DNA of 64,000 nt from Paramecium pentaurelia. Taxonomy: Eukaryota; Ciliophora; Oligohymenophorea; Peniculida; Parameciidae. Below the pieces are notes generated by a model. That model saw only the letters and a list, made by a program, of their open reading frames with translations, had not been told where the DNA came from and ran no database searches. The position numbers and the translations under genes are program-made. Numbering within the stretch: the stretch's first letter is position 1; the number at the start of each line of letters is the position of its first letter. The DNA lies in contig CAJJDO010000115.1 of the NCBI GenBank assembly GCA_905183005.1, positions 256,105-320,104 on the forward strand, written 5' to 3'. Shown here one piece after another: positions 49,201 to 61,843 of the stretch.

Positions 49201-50011
49201 TTTAACTTCTATGATAATTAGATATATTAGAATATGGTATTCCATTTTTAGAAGGTTCAGATTCTGGAGTTGATTCATCCTCTTTTATTTAGGTTTAAAT
49301 AAATGGTTATTAACTAGTTATTATTGTAGCTTATCTATGTTTCTTTCTCTTTGGTTTTCTATTCAATGTTTATTTTGTTGTTACTTAAGCATAATTAATA
49401 ATTGTATTCTCAAATATTTCACGAACTTCTTTTCTATTAATTAATATAGTTATTTATACTTATATTAATCAGGTCTATTCTCTAAAAACAAATAATCTAT
49501 AGGATAATTGCCTTATTGATCTGTTTCTAATTAAAGTTAAAAATTTTTTGAGATTAGAAAATCTACTAATTCTTTGTTTCCATAATAAAAAGCCCAATGT
49601 AAAGGATTTGGCTTAGATGTATTTGATTATGGAATTTGAGCACCATGATCAAGTAACAACTATATTGTCTTTTCTTATTTCTCTGGATTATATTCACCAG
49701 AATACCTTTAGAATAATTTGTAATATAGGATACCCTTTGATGCTTGCTAATTCTAAGGGAGTGTAAGAATGCATATCCCCTTTATTTAAGTCAATCATCA
49801 ATTTGTATTTCTTACACCACCACTTTAACAATTTATATTATCCTAAATAAGCAGCCCAATGTACGACATTTCTGTTTTAATCATCAACCATAGAAAAAAA
49901 TGCCTGCAATTTTTATTATGAAAACAATAACTGGTCTTCGAAATGTTTTTTCAAAGTAGCTTTATTTCCATCTTTTACCCATTCTAATAATTAAGTTTGA
50001 GTAATTTGCAT
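46234..50011 (-). CDS. ankyrin-repeat/anoctamin (TMEM16) fusion protein
   Basis: About 1,180 residues, starting MQITQTQLLEWVKDGNKATL. The N-terminal part has ankyrin repeats (NRNVVHWAAYLGQYKLLKWW, HSYTPLELASIKG, KPNPLHWAFYYGNKELVDFL; after a disordered linker, GFNCLHVAAFKGKLKILKI and SNALHLAIEQEKYGCMKTLI). The C-terminal half is an anoctamin domain: RPLHAIASYFGPVVAWYIAL, LIPSVFGAALGIYI-like, FYALLMTLWSTLFMEKWKNR, YTSIAIQFGYTTMFAPTFPA, then EHVLLLIKYILDVSIPDCPY. Anoctamins are Ca2+-gated ion channels or lipid scramblases. Ankyrin fusion is unusual for this family. Introns of 28, 23 and 31 nt among others. Standard-code calls show only a small internal piece. Confidence 0.87.
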
Positions 50012-50261
50012 ATGTTTTAAATAATGGAATAAATATTATAAATAACTCTATTCATTCATATTTAATAACTGAACATGTTTCAGATTTCACAACATAAAGT
50101 TATTCAAATGAGTTTACAGAATTTCAGAATTCTGATAAAGATTAAATATATTAAGAATATGACAATTTTGCATAAGATTAAAATAGGATCGTTTTAATAT
50201 ATATATATATATATATATATAAAATCATTGATTTGTAAATATTATAATAAAAATAACAAAA
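50012..50261. promoter_or_regulatory. divergent promoter region containing a microsatellite
   Basis: About 250 bp between two divergent genes (anoctamin minus, mitochondrial-type protein plus). Contains a perfect (AT)12 tract at 50197-50220, listed separately. Confidence 0.5.
50197..50220. repeat. (AT)12 microsatellite
   Basis: Twelve perfect AT units inside a divergent intergenic region, 42 bp upstream of the plus-strand start codon at 50262. Confidence 0.95.
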
Positions 50262-51048
50262 ATGCTCACAAAGTTGGTTAGTTTGGGTAAAATCAACTCA
50301 ATGTGCTTCAGATCAGTCTATTAATACAATTTATTTGGGGCACCTTTTGAAGGATTAGATCCAGCAAAACACATCTACATGAATAAAGGACTCTAAAATT
50401 GTATTATTTTCAATTAAGTTTTCTAGAATATGATGATCTATTTAGATTAGGAGATTATCCATATGTGAATGATTATCCTGTAATGATCGATTCCCAATAG
50501 TATGTACCATAAATTGCTTAATTGGTGGAATCTCATGTTAAATAGAAATTCGTAAGACTTATTAACTATAACAGCAAAATGCAACATTTACTGCTGGTGA
50601 ATACGATAATGGTGATGTGTGGGCAGCAACTTGGGATGAGCTTGGTGTCAATAATTTCAAAGTTTTGGTTCCAAATCTTTTATTAAGACTCTCTGAATGT
50701 AATATCAATTAAATTTATATTATTTTAGCTATTGTTGTCAAAGAATCAAAATGGACATGGACAAAAGAATAAAGATATAGATTACATGTGACATAAACTG
50801 TACTTGGTCCATAAGATTATACATAAATGCCTACTTACTATTTCATTAATGATTACAACACTGTTCTTTGGATGTTAGCAAGATAATCAAATAATTGGAC
50901 ATCTCCAGCAATTAGAGGAGTCTAAACTCCTTTAGAGAAATAATTGGCTTAAGATTTATAACCTAAACCTAAGATTTAATCATTATTCAGAGACAGACCT
51001 GAAAATAATACATTCTTAAATAGGTTGTTAAAAGCAGTTCATCAATGA
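50262..51048 (+). CDS. probable mitochondrial protein, unknown
   Basis: Starts MLTKLVSLGKINSMCFRSVY, a basic amphipathic N-terminus without acids that fits a mitochondrial targeting signal. The body is compact and aromatic (YDDLFRLGDYPYVNDYPVMI, YDNGDVWAATWDELGVNNFK, KESKWTWTKEQRYRLHVTQT, YFINDYNTVLWMLARQSNN). Introns of 26, 23 and 30 nt are needed. It is about 235 residues. No family recognised; possibly a ciliate-specific mitochondrial complex subunit, which is inference only. G+C is high for the region, typical of strongly expressed genes. Confidence 0.72.
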
Positions 51049-51280
51049 ATATCAATAAAATAAAACATATTACATTATTATTTTTCATTATTTTTGTACA
51101 ACTCTTAATTAATATCTTCTCATTATTTAAATTTACTTAAAAAATAACAATATATTTTATTTTAATACTCATTCATTATCAAACTATTCAAATTTTATAC
51201 AATTCATTAAACATTAGATTTCTCTATAAGATTTTATAATTCCTATATTTCATTTATATTAAATTATTATTCTTCTATTC

Positions 51281-53008
51281 ATGCTAGGAAATAAAAATAA
51301 TTTAACATATGAAGGTAATTATCTTATTAAATAATAAAAGAGAGATATCATAGCGATTAAAAAATACAACAAAATATTGTTATCCTATATTTGATATCAG
51401 TCTTTACTTATTCATTAGCAATTGTATTGCTATCCTATTCATAATATATCAATTTTAATTCCACACTTCCAACAGACTTTTAATTATTAATTTACAATTG
51501 GGAACAAAGTCCTATCAAATCTCTTAGAATTGCAGAAGAAAATGATATAAATAAAGTTTCTGCATCATTTTAAAATCAAAAAATTCAAACTTATAGAATT
51601 GACAATGAAAATTTAGCTTTGACTATTGAAAAACTAGATTCCTTCACTTTTGTTAACAATTATACACTCGAATCTGATTGTGATTAGTAATATCAATTAT
51701 GTGGAGGTGTTGAACTGAATTCCAAATATTGTATAAACTTAAATTAAATTACCTCTACTTTCTAATGTCCTTTTAATGATATCTTAATTTAATAGAACTT
51801 TACTAATGGTTATCTTAAAAATCAAAGTGTTAATCTATAAAACTTTACCAATTATTTTTATGAAACAAAATTACAATTAAGAAAAGGTTCTGTAAATAAA
51901 ACTATAATGGTTTTATCTTCTGTTTAATCTAGATAACCTATAACTAATTTAAGATTTGGATTTAATGGTTAGGTTTGTAAAGATTTAAATGAATTTCAAG
52001 AATGTTCAGAATCCTTATTAAACTACAAGGAAATTACAAAAATGAATGCATCAGAAGTACTTGATTTAAATACAATTACTAATATTAATAATATTACTAT
52101 CAATGATACTATTGGATTATATGCTGAAAGATATATTGAATTCAATATGGATTGCAGATACACTCTAATAGAAAGAGTTTTAGAAAGTCCTGATTACTAT
52201 AAGGAATTGGGTTATATATTGTATATTCAAACACTTTTTACTTTAGTATATTGTATATTTATTGGTATAATCCTTAATTTACTACACTTTTTTATGCTGT
52301 CTGATTTTACTTTTATACTAGTTCTGCCAATAATGAATCAGAAACAAGTTAAAATAATAAGAAGAATAATTTATGCTATTAGAATTGCTTCCTTTTTGTC
52401 TTATGGTACTATCATATGTTTGTTGTATTTTTATGAAGCTCAATTTCATGATACCATTAATAGAATTGTAAGAAGTCGTTGTTTAGAAAATGATTTTTTA
52501 TATATAATGAGTGATACATTAGATGAGATTGATAAATTTAGATCAAATTAAATTGCAATCTTTTGGATTTTTGTAGTTAGTTTGATTTTAGAAGTTTTTG
52601 CTTGTTTTATTATTGTTTATAGAGGAGCTAATGTTAAGAAAAAGAATTTATTGTAAAAATGTATATATATTTATTAATCTATTAGAGTATGAACATGAAT
52701 TAGAAATTAAGCATGATGAATAACAATATTTATTTAAGACTGATTAGAAATAAACATAAAATAGAGTATTACCTAGATAATCCTTTACTCCTAATGATAA
52801 ATAAGCAATAAGATAATCAATAATATCTGATAATTCATCATCAAGAAGAAATAAAAATAACAATGTGTTAGCTGATATAAATGAATAAGATGAATTTTAA
52901 AATTAAAGAGAATCAATTAAACCTGTTTTTTAACATAACTAGTCTCCTCATAATACAATGTAGTCTCCAAATAATTATTAAGGATAAAAAATTTAGTTTA
53001 ACTAATGA
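51281..53008 (+). CDS. multi-pass membrane protein with Cys-containing luminal domain
   Basis: About 555 residues, starting MLGNKNNLTYE and joined by a 26-nt and a 25-nt intron (the second near 52655). One membrane helix near the N-terminus (IVILYLISVFTYSLAIVLLS) leads into a luminal domain of about 250 residues with paired Cys and several Asn-glycosylation sites (NFT, NQS, NKT, NIT). Then come three membrane helices (YIQTLFTLVYCIFIGIILNL, IRIASFLSYGTIICLLYFY, IFWIFVVSLILEVFACFIIV) and a polar, Gln/Ser-rich cytosolic tail. The layout recalls ciliate surface or channel-like proteins; no family recognised. A 169-residue ORF in standard-code calls is its central part. Confidence 0.75.
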
Positions 53009-53463
53009 AATTTAAATTTATAAATAAAACTTAACTTATATTTTATCAATAAATCATTGACACATCATAAAATCTACATAATTTTAAGTATATCTCTTTA
53101 GTAACCATTTATAATAATTCTTATTATAAATTTAAAGGTATGATTTACAAATATCAGAAAATTAAGAAAAATATTCTTTTAAATTATGTATTCAAAATTT
53201 TATAGAAAATTAATGGAAATTTATAGATAACTCTAGATTCAGTAATATTTACTTACATAATAACTATATATACTTAAACATATTATAAATAACCAAATTA
53301 TATTAATAAAGTTATTTAATGACTTTTAAGAAATCTAATGAATATAATTATTAAAAGATTCTTTTAATCTATAAAAAATTGATCTAAAAATCATTTATTT
53401 TAAGAAATTATTATATATAACAGCAAACATAGTATAATTTAATATCATATCATCCTTGATTAT
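53009..53463. other. convergent 3' spacer
   Basis: About 455 bp of AT-rich sequence between convergent genes; no ORF supported. Confidence 0.55.
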
Positions 53464-53736
53464 TCAATTTTCATTTTAAATTTCCGTTTCATCAATACTT
53501 TTTGATGAATGAGAGACAATAATAGCTTTTCTTCTGAAGTTTCTTCTAACATATACTTTAGTAATGTTTTAATGTGAATTATTTGGTTTTGGTGAATCAA
53601 AATCTGCAGTCACCATACTTTAATTATTTGTGTTATCTAAGTAGTTTTGGTTTTCAAAACTTAATTAGTTATTCAATGGATTCATGTAAATTATTTAAGG
53701 ATAAGCATTTGATGTTCTAACTGAAGAGTTTCCCAT
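53464..53736 (-). CDS. small MGNS-start protein, probably lipid-anchored
   Basis: An intronless 90-residue frame starting MGNSSVRTSNAYPQIIYMNP; MGxxS is a good N-myristoylation signal (no Cys nearby). The rest is polar, with a basic patch KVYVRRNFRRKAIIV and a Ser/Glu-rich end. G+C is above the flanks. About 230 bp from another small MGC protein on the same strand. No domain known. Confidence 0.6.
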
Positions 53737-53963
53737 TATTTAAATAATAAATTTTTAGCAAATATTTCTGTATATAAAGCAGAATTTAAATGCAAATTTG
53801 AAACTTAAAAATTTTTACATTTGATATAAAATTAATGAATTTTATTGAATTTATCGTATATAAATAAGTTAATTATGACTGAAATTTATATACAAGGAAT
53901 TAAATAAATAAGTTTTATCATATATCTAGAATATAAAAGATCAAGGTCACAAATCAAATTATA

Positions 53964-54266
53964 TCAACTTTTGATTAATCCAATCAAAGTTTTTTAAAAT
54001 TTGTATTGTTCTTCACATTTCAACAGGGTTGTTAATTTTTAGTTTCTTTTTTTGTTAAAAATAACTTCTTAGATCTTTATTTACTATTATTAGGTTAAAG
54101 ATTTAGAATCTGATTGAGGAGAAGGAGGTTTTGAACAAGTTGGAGGTGAGTTTGTAATCTATTGTTTAGATTGATCATCATTTGATAACAATTTTGATAA
54201 AGACTTTTCTTTGGACATCTTTAACTAAGATTAATTTGATTCCTTTTTTTGGATAGAGCATCCCAT
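53964..54266 (-). CDS. small MGCS-start protein, probably lipid-anchored
   Basis: An intronless 100-residue frame starting MGCSIQKKESNQSQLKMSKE (myristoyl plus palmitoyl pattern). It continues Ser/Pro/Gln-rich (NSPPTCSKPPSPQSDSKSLT), then more hydrophobic and basic (KIQEVIFNKKRNQKLTTLLK). No domain known. Same strand and close to the MGNS protein at 53464. Confidence 0.6.
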
Positions 54267-54586
54267 TATCTTGTTTAAATAATTTATTTTAGACAAATAT
54301 TAGGATTTATAAATCAAATTTATTCATAAATTCATACTTTAATTCTAACAAACGATATGGTTCAAAAATGAATAAAATAATATCGATCATTGAATTAATT
54401 ATTGTAAGATTAAAATATACCTTCCGAAATAAAATTGTTAATCAATATTACCTTCTTATTATTAAATAACATTTATATATGTGTTATTTTATTCATTCTT
54501 TTCTAAAAAGATTAAATTTAGAATATTTATATTCAAAATATGAGCTTCATTTATATCATACTCAAATTATTAGTAAAGAATTAAAC
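54267..54586. other. AT-rich spacer
   Basis: About 320 bp upstream of both the MGCS gene (minus) and the membrane-protein frame (plus). Nothing recognised. Confidence 0.5.
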
Positions 54587-55454
54587 ATGTAAGCATTTGA
54601 ATTTATTATAATTTTTTATACTATTAAAACTCAATACTGGTTGAAAATGGTATTATCATTAACTCATATTTTACTTTATGTTCTCATAATGTTAATTTAC
54701 TCTATAATTTCCTTTTGATTGTACTAATTCAATAAATTCATAATATACTATTTTTTTTTTCCTTTTATTATTTATTAATATATTTTCTTATTTTTTTTAT
54801 GTTTATTACTTGTTTTTATGGTTATTTCTTATTCTTTTACCTTTTATTGGAATTTATTATTTTTTTTTAATACTCTTAATAGCATTTTTAGAATTATTCA
54901 ATAACTTTACTTCTGTTTTAGTTATTTTAGCAGCTTATTTAGTTCTTACTTCCCTACCTTTTATATCTATCATTTATGTCTAAAGAGTTTACTTTAAATA
55001 TTAAAATTCCTTGAAATACTCATATCCTTTTCCAAAATTTGTTTATGGATCATTAATTACTCTAAAATCTAAAAGTACTCGAATGTTTTTCTGGCTCCTT
55101 CTTCTTCAATATCAAATGGCAAGTTACAAACAGAGGCTTTTTTACATGATCTTTCTAAAAATTGAATTGATAATAATTTACTTTTATCATTCTATGTTAT
55201 ATCATAAATTTAGATTCATAAATAATTAACTATCTTGTTATGCTGCTGATTTTGCATCTTTAAGTAATATATACTAAATTATAGATTATATTCCTTTTTC
55301 AATCTTGTACATTAATACCATAACTGGTAATTTAATATTATTTCTATAAGCAAGTGTTAATCTAATACCATATTGTTAAAATTTAATTATTACTTATTCC
55401 TACCTCACTATATTGATTGAATACTATTATAATATCATTTTTTAGCATTTATGA
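54587..55454 (+). pseudogene. degraded multi-pass membrane protein frame
   Basis: From MQAFEFIIIFYTIKTQYWLK the plus strand reads as strongly hydrophobic helices (VLSLTHILLYVLIMLIYSII), then meets an in-frame TGA near 54718. It continues in that frame, and then a different frame carries clearly gene-like membrane sequence (LFLILLPFIGIYYFFLILLI, LVILAAYLVLTSLPFISIIY, KYSYPFPKFVYGSLITLKSK, YAADFASLSNIYQIIDYIPF) to TGA at 55452. No intron explains both breaks. The general look is like the membrane part of the TmcB-like protein at 24255, but they are not obviously the same. Probably a relic; a missed intron is the alternative. Confidence 0.45.
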
Positions 55455-55877
55455 TCAATTTTCTAAAGTTAAAATTCTTCTTATACTATCTTCTTAAATT
55501 TATTAAAGTCCTTATTCATTCTCATGTTATTGTGGTTGTGTTAAATCAATTTATTTAATATGTAAATGAAATTGAATATAGTTTCATTTATTTTAATCAA
55601 TATTTTCTTTATTTATCAGTTAAACTATTAATCAATTTATGATGAATATCTTGTATAAGAAAAATCTAACTTACTCAATGAGGTTAGGGTTGAAATTTTT
55701 AAATCATGAAATTGCTTTTATTCTTAATATTATTTGATGTTATGTGAATTATATTTTTAAATTGTATACTTTTATGATCTTAAATATTAAGAGGAAAGCA
55801 TCTAAAAAATGCATTAAGAGTCATTACTAATATATTATTATAGTTATTTTTGTAAATTCTGATAGTCATTAATTTAA
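55455..55877. other. spacer, possible tail of the relic
   Basis: About 420 bp before the VSR-like gene. A patch near 55515-55560 reads HSHVIVVVLNQFI or SCYCGCVKSIY depending on frame, which may be more of the membrane-protein relic. Otherwise AT-rich. Confidence 0.3.
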
Positions 55878-57304
55878 ATGCTTATACTTTTTATTTTATT
55901 TGCATAAAGTCTTGAAAAGCTAACATTGATTCAACCTGAAAGCCTTATTGATAAATTGGGATCAGAAATTAAATATGGCCTAGCTCATTTTGGGTATTAT
56001 TTAATTAATAAATAGTGATATGCCATGGGGTTATAGGATGATTGGTACACTTATACCAACATATCCCATTCTTGGATGTGATTCCATTTTACCTTCCAAA
56101 GAACATGAATTCATCTTTATTGAAAGAGGAGAATGTACTTTTGTTACTAAAGTGAGGAATGCTCAAAATGCTGGATATAAATTAGTTATAATCGGAGATA
56201 ATATTAATGAAGACATTGATAATACTTTTTCTATGCTTAATGATGGATCAGGATCTTCTATTAATATACCTTCCATCATTATAGGTAGCAAATGGACTAA
56301 TGAATTTAAAGACATATTTACTAATTATGCTGGTAATTCAGAAAACACTATTAAATTACTTATGAAATTTGATGTAATAAAATAAAAGAATGTTAATGTT
56401 TTATTCTCTATTGATTTATTAAACAATAACACACTTAAAATTATAAGTGAATATAAACCTTATCAATAATTATTCGATATACAAGAAGTGAACTATCAAT
56501 TTTTATATCCTATATACAGTTTAAAAATGTAAGATGATGAAAATACTATTATTGAATCCTTAAATTGTATTTCTTAAGGGAGATATTGTACTTATGATCC
56601 TGATGGAGATGATTATGGAACAGGATAAGATGTTATTGAAGAAATAATAAGATAACTTTGTTTATAGAAATTAAATATTGAGGTATTTTTTAATTATTTA
56701 GTAATAAATTGTATATATTTTAGGATTTATTTAAAGATTAATGTAAAATTGCTTATATGTATGAATATTGTTTCTCAGAATTACTTATTCGATTAAATTA
56801 TCCAATATCTAAAGTAGAAAATTGTTATGATAATTCTTTCAAAAAATTAAAATCTAAATCAAAATCTAATTTAAATGCTTACAATAGTTTATTGGAAGAA
56901 TAATTAGAAATACTTTCTGAATTCCCTCATACCAATTTTCCACCTGTAATGTTGAACAATCATTTTGTTGTTAAAAATGTTACAGCTAAAAATATATTTA
57001 TCAATATTTGTTAAGGTAATATTTGATCTTATAAGGTTTCTTAAATCCCCCTGAAATATGTAACAATTAATCAACTTATTCAAACATTTAGGATCTCTCT
57101 TAATAATCTAATTCCTTCTTATAATTACTAATCATCCTATTGGGTGTTCTACTTATATTTTTATTAGTAGCAACATTAGTTTATAAAAAGATAGTGAAGC
57201 GTGCTTAATAAGAATAAACATCAGAATAAGTACATGAACTAGTCACTTAATATATAACATTTGTAGAAACTAAAGCTTCTAAACAGAAAATAGTTAATGA
57301 CTGA
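55878..57304 (+). CDS. vacuolar sorting receptor (VSR)-like type I membrane protein
   Basis: About 450 residues. A signal peptide (MLILFILFAQS), then a PA domain whose start matches plant vacuolar sorting receptors (YGLAHFGDMPWGYRMIGTLI, FIFIERGECTFVTKVRNAQN, INIPSIIIGSKWTNEFKDI). A Cys-bearing luminal domain follows (CISQGRYCTYDPDGDDYGTG, CKIAYMYEYCFSELLIRLN, VSKVENCYDNSF-like, CQGFLNPPEICN), as in VSRs. One membrane helix (LLIILLGVLLIFLLVATLVY) and a short tail with YITF, a YxxPhi sorting motif. VSRs carry soluble hydrolases to lysosome-like compartments. Introns of 22, 23 and 20 nt. Strong match of layout and order. Confidence 0.87.
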
Positions 57305-57367
57305 AATTAAATTTATAATAATAATTGTTTAACTGATTAAATTACTATATAAGAAAATATACAAGTC

Positions 57368-60300
57368 TCAAAAAATATTCAAATCAAAAATACTTTTCTT
57401 GTTTTAACTCTTAATTAATTTACTATATGTATTATTTACTATGATGTCAGCTAATTCTTTAGCTTTAGTGATATCAAGTATATATTCATTCCAGTCTGAA
57501 TTAGGATCCTCTATATTTATTTTTTCACCTAAATTATTATAATACAAATATTTAAATTTTTTAATTGAAGTATATGAATTAATTAATGTTACTGAACCAT
57601 CTTAAAGGCTCACAAATATAGAATTTTCATGATGCTTCATTTTTACATGATAATGTAAGTTTTATTAATAATATTAGGAGCAAGACTCATTGCAAAATAA
57701 ATCTTAGCATAGTAAACAGACAGAAATACCTGAGTTTTTACTTTTTTTTAGATTATAAAATTTGCAAATCCTGCATTTGTTAGAAAAATATTTACTATGA
57801 AATTATAGAAATGTTTATCCCAAATTATTTTAAACAAATTATATGGTTTTAGTCTAAAAAGTTTAATAATATTCTAATAATTTGTCATGTATACATTATT
57901 TTTCCGTTTTATTAATTATTAATATCATCATTTTTTCTTCTATGCCAAAAGAACTAATTAAAAGTGAGATTTCATCCTGACTTAATTATCCATATTAACC
58001 AATTAATTAAGTTATAGATAATCTTAATTAATTCAAACTACATTATTTCATGTAAATTTCACAAATAGAGCTCAACATATTCATTAAGAAATTATTTTTA
58101 TTTTTCATATTCTTTATTTATGGTAATTCTTCTTTATTATTTTAATCCATATCTAAAATCGTTTAATAAAAGCACTATAGTAATTGGTTAAATAATATAT
58201 TTTTTTGAGTCTTTTTATAATTTTAAGGATTAATAAATAATGAGATCAGTAAATCATAAAATAGATTTATGTAAATTTTAACTATAGTAATTTCCTAATT
58301 TAAAAAAGGATTATTTTTTAATTTATAGTAAATTATACTTAAATAAATATTTAAACTTTTAACTTTTTGATTGTCTATTTGTTAAATCGGAAATCTACAA
58401 TTTGTAGAAAATTTACATATTGGGCAATCAAATGAACGTTAATTAAACCCATACCCATAAATATCATCTATCATTTAATAGCTGTTAAAGGTTTAAGATA
58501 AGCATTAATCATGAAAGTAGTGTTTACAAGTTTATATTCCCAAATCTAAATCAAATTTTATTTCTTCTTTAAGCATATCATCTGGTTAATCAAATAATTA
58601 TTTTGAAGATTTCAAATAAATATTCATCATTCCCACACTATTTGAATTTGTAAAATCTAGTTTACATGTAAAACATTGATCTTCTTCTTTTATTAAAATT
58701 TCATTTTGTTCTTTTATATCAAGCATCTCTTATATTAAATTTGATGACTATATTTTATTAAATTTAGCCTTATATTATTCTTTTTGAATTTACAATTTCT
58801 ATTTTATAGTTTTTTACTCATTGTTCATTATTTATTTTTGATTTAATTCATTAATTGATTATATAAGAACTTTGATTTTTTATTGATTCTACTATTCACC
58901 CAAAATATTTTATTATTATATTTCTTCTAATTAAATTATTACTATTTCAAAATATTATTTAAATAATTATTAATCAAATTAATTCAAATAAGCAATTTAA
59001 GCATAAATAAGATAGCATAACTATTATATTAAATTTCTATTTTCCATTAAATAAACCAGATTTTTCAAAAATAACTCAAAATGGCAATACATCTTTAATA
59101 ATTAATGCATTAAGACTCTATAATTTTTGTTTGAAAATTATTCAATATCCCATGTGATCCCATTTCCTAGTAATATTTCACTGTCTGATTTTTTTTTCTC
59201 AAACAATCTTTCTTGTATTTAAGCATATAATTATGATTAATTTTATAATAAACTAGGCTCATAGAATATTTTATATTCTACTTTTAGTTTTAATTTTTTT
59301 GTTGTCTAATCAACTTCACATATTTATAATATATGTTTAGAAAAATTTGAAGTAATTAAAACACCAAAATTTTTAAGTTTCTACTAAATATCTTGATATT
59401 CCATTTAAGTTGAAATATTAAAATAATTACCAACTATTCTAACTAAAGACAATTTTAAATCATTTGTTAATTAAGTTAATAATGGACAACATACATTGTA
59501 AAGATCATAATCTAATACAATTAAGTTAATAAACATTTATTAAAATTTATGATATTTATCCTATGTTTATTGTTAAATTATTGTTCCTAATTATTTTTCT
59601 CCAAGAGTACAATTATAACTTTAATAAAATTCTTCCATCATATTTTAAAATCTTGAGAATCCATTAACATCGAATAAAAATATATATAATTTAAGAAAAC
59701 ATGTGTCAATTCTATGAAATTATGAATATTCTAGATGATTTTCAGTACCTTAATAACCAGATTTAATCTTTTAATTTTCATTGTCATTAATAATCAAATG
59801 AACTTGCATAATTTCTTCTAATAATTAATTGAGTAGATTTTCAAATTCTTATTAATCTTCATCTAAAATATCAATTAAGTAAAGTAGGAATTATTTTCCA
59901 TTTTCAAACTAGGTAACACAATACAAATATGATAAATAAGAAATAAACAATTTCTATATTATCATACCATTTTTAATTTTTAATAAATCATTTGATTAAA
60001 ATTAAGAAGATCTATTACTTTAATAATTAATTCTTATAGTTTTCTTTAAGATGAAGTAAGTTTAATAAAAAAGTAATTTAATAATGTTCTTTTCAAATAT
60101 TTCATTACTAAATTTGTTACTGAATAAAGTATTTAAACCAGTACAAATTGCAGTATAATATGTTGCTTAATCTTAAATATAGTGAATAGTATCAGCGATA
60201 ATAATTTAATTATTCAATATATTAGATTAATTCTTCATTTCAATTCCTTAACCTAAACTATTAATTAAATTTGTTATTGCAAACTTATTAAAGTTAAATT

Positions 60301-61732
60301 CTTTTATTAAATCAATTTTAATATCTATTTATTTAAATTAATGAAAATTTTTACTTAATATATTTTATAATTAACCTAATGCTATTTCTCCAAATTTCTT
60401 ATATTCAAATCTCTATTTAAATAATTATGGAAGTTTTAATTAAGTATTAGAACATAATGCACCAGAAGTATAATTTAATTTTTAAATAGTAACTACTAAA
60501 TCCTAAATATTTTAGTTTTAAGAAAAGAATTATTCTTGCATTTCAAAAGATACAAATTAAGATTCAGTTGTAAGTATTTTGCTAGAGTAAACAAAGTGGA
60601 TTTATAATGGATTATTTTATAAATCATTTATTAATGGTTGAATATATTTTTTAATTCTAAAGTAATCTGAATTCAGAGATATGCCTTATTCTTAATATAT
60701 ACTAGTTTATTATTAACTAAGATGTTTTTACTAATTCTTTTTTATAGATTAATCTACATATTAGAGTTCTTTATCTATATCTTAATCCCAATTGGTTGTT
60801 TTAAATTGTTTGATTAACCAAAATTTAGAAAAATTTTTCAAAATTATAGAGAAAATACGAACTTTGAACTCTTCATCAATAAATAGTTAATAAAGGACTT
60901 TATCTATCCTATAATCATTTAAACTTTAATAAACTTCAATATATATATAATATTTTAATAGTTTTTCTATAATTGTATATTTAGAATTAATTAAATTCGT
61001 ATTTGTGAGGATTTGTTAGATTAAAAGTTAATATTGAAATCTTTAATCAATTAATTTTTCAATTGTCTTAAATATTAGAGTATTTAGATTAGATGCACTT
61101 CTAAAGAGTACATATATTGATTCATTTTCCTAATAACTCTCCAATATTTAAATCGAATTTTGATCCTTAAAATGTTTAGCATAATGATAAAGAGCTAAAA
61201 CTGATATTTATAAATTTGAAACATTCTTCTTTTTTATTTTTTTCATTAAACTCCTATAAGAATCAATGAGTTATTGAAAAAGAAGTGTGATATTATTTTA
61301 TAACTAAATAGGAATTGTATTAATTTCTTATTTCTTCCTTATAATAATTTTATCATTATGTTTTAAACAAAACCCCTTATTTGAAATTATAGATTTGATA
61401 CCACAATCGCATAATCCCTTATTTTTTACATCAATAATACACTAATGATCTTTTAAATTAATATATATTTTACCTTTATGTAATTAAGGTACAAAACAAT
61501 TTTTGCAAAACATATGTGTAGGTTCCTTTCCACAAGTAAAACATTAAAAACTTAATTCTTTATCAGAAATGAATACTCCACAAGTAGATTATAATTGAGG
61601 TTTTTTATTTACCCAATTTTAAAAACTTTTATCATCTTAAAAAATAAAAGCGAAAAATTCATTTTCCATATTTTATGTATTATCATAGTCATAAGCAACT
61701 GCTTCAATCCATTTTTTTACAATATTATTCAT
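57368..61732 (-). CDS. UBR-box RING E3 ubiquitin ligase (N-recognin type)
   Basis: One intronless frame of 1,454 residues starting MNNIVKKWIEAVAYDYDNTQ. A UBR box lies at about 60-140: STCGVFISDKELSFQCFTCG, PTHMFCKNCFVPQLHKG, GLCDCGIKSIISNKGFCLKH, with the full Cys/His pattern that binds N-degrons. A long helical body follows. Near residues 1050-1200 a RING-like module (QCFTCKLDFTNSNS, CKHYFHDQCLSQTF, FDCPICKFSTNC) and then a C-terminal region with another zinc module (CRICKFYNLKKSKNSGISVC) and the UBR-type tail. This is the UBR1/UBR2/UBR3 architecture. It should target proteins with destabilising N-termini for degradation. Head to head with a paralogue at 61844. Confidence 0.9.
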
Positions 61733-61843
61733 TTGTCTAAAGAAATTAATGAATTTTTACAATAATTTTTCCTTACAATATGTTCATATAATTCTATTAT
61801 ATAGAAATATAATATTATTTATAATATTTAATAAAAAAAATAA
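61733..61843. promoter_or_regulatory. 111-bp divergent promoter of two UBR genes
   Basis: The only sequence between the start codons of two divergent UBR-box genes. AT-rich with an A8 run next to the plus-strand ATG. Shared regulation is inferred from geometry. Confidence 0.45.
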
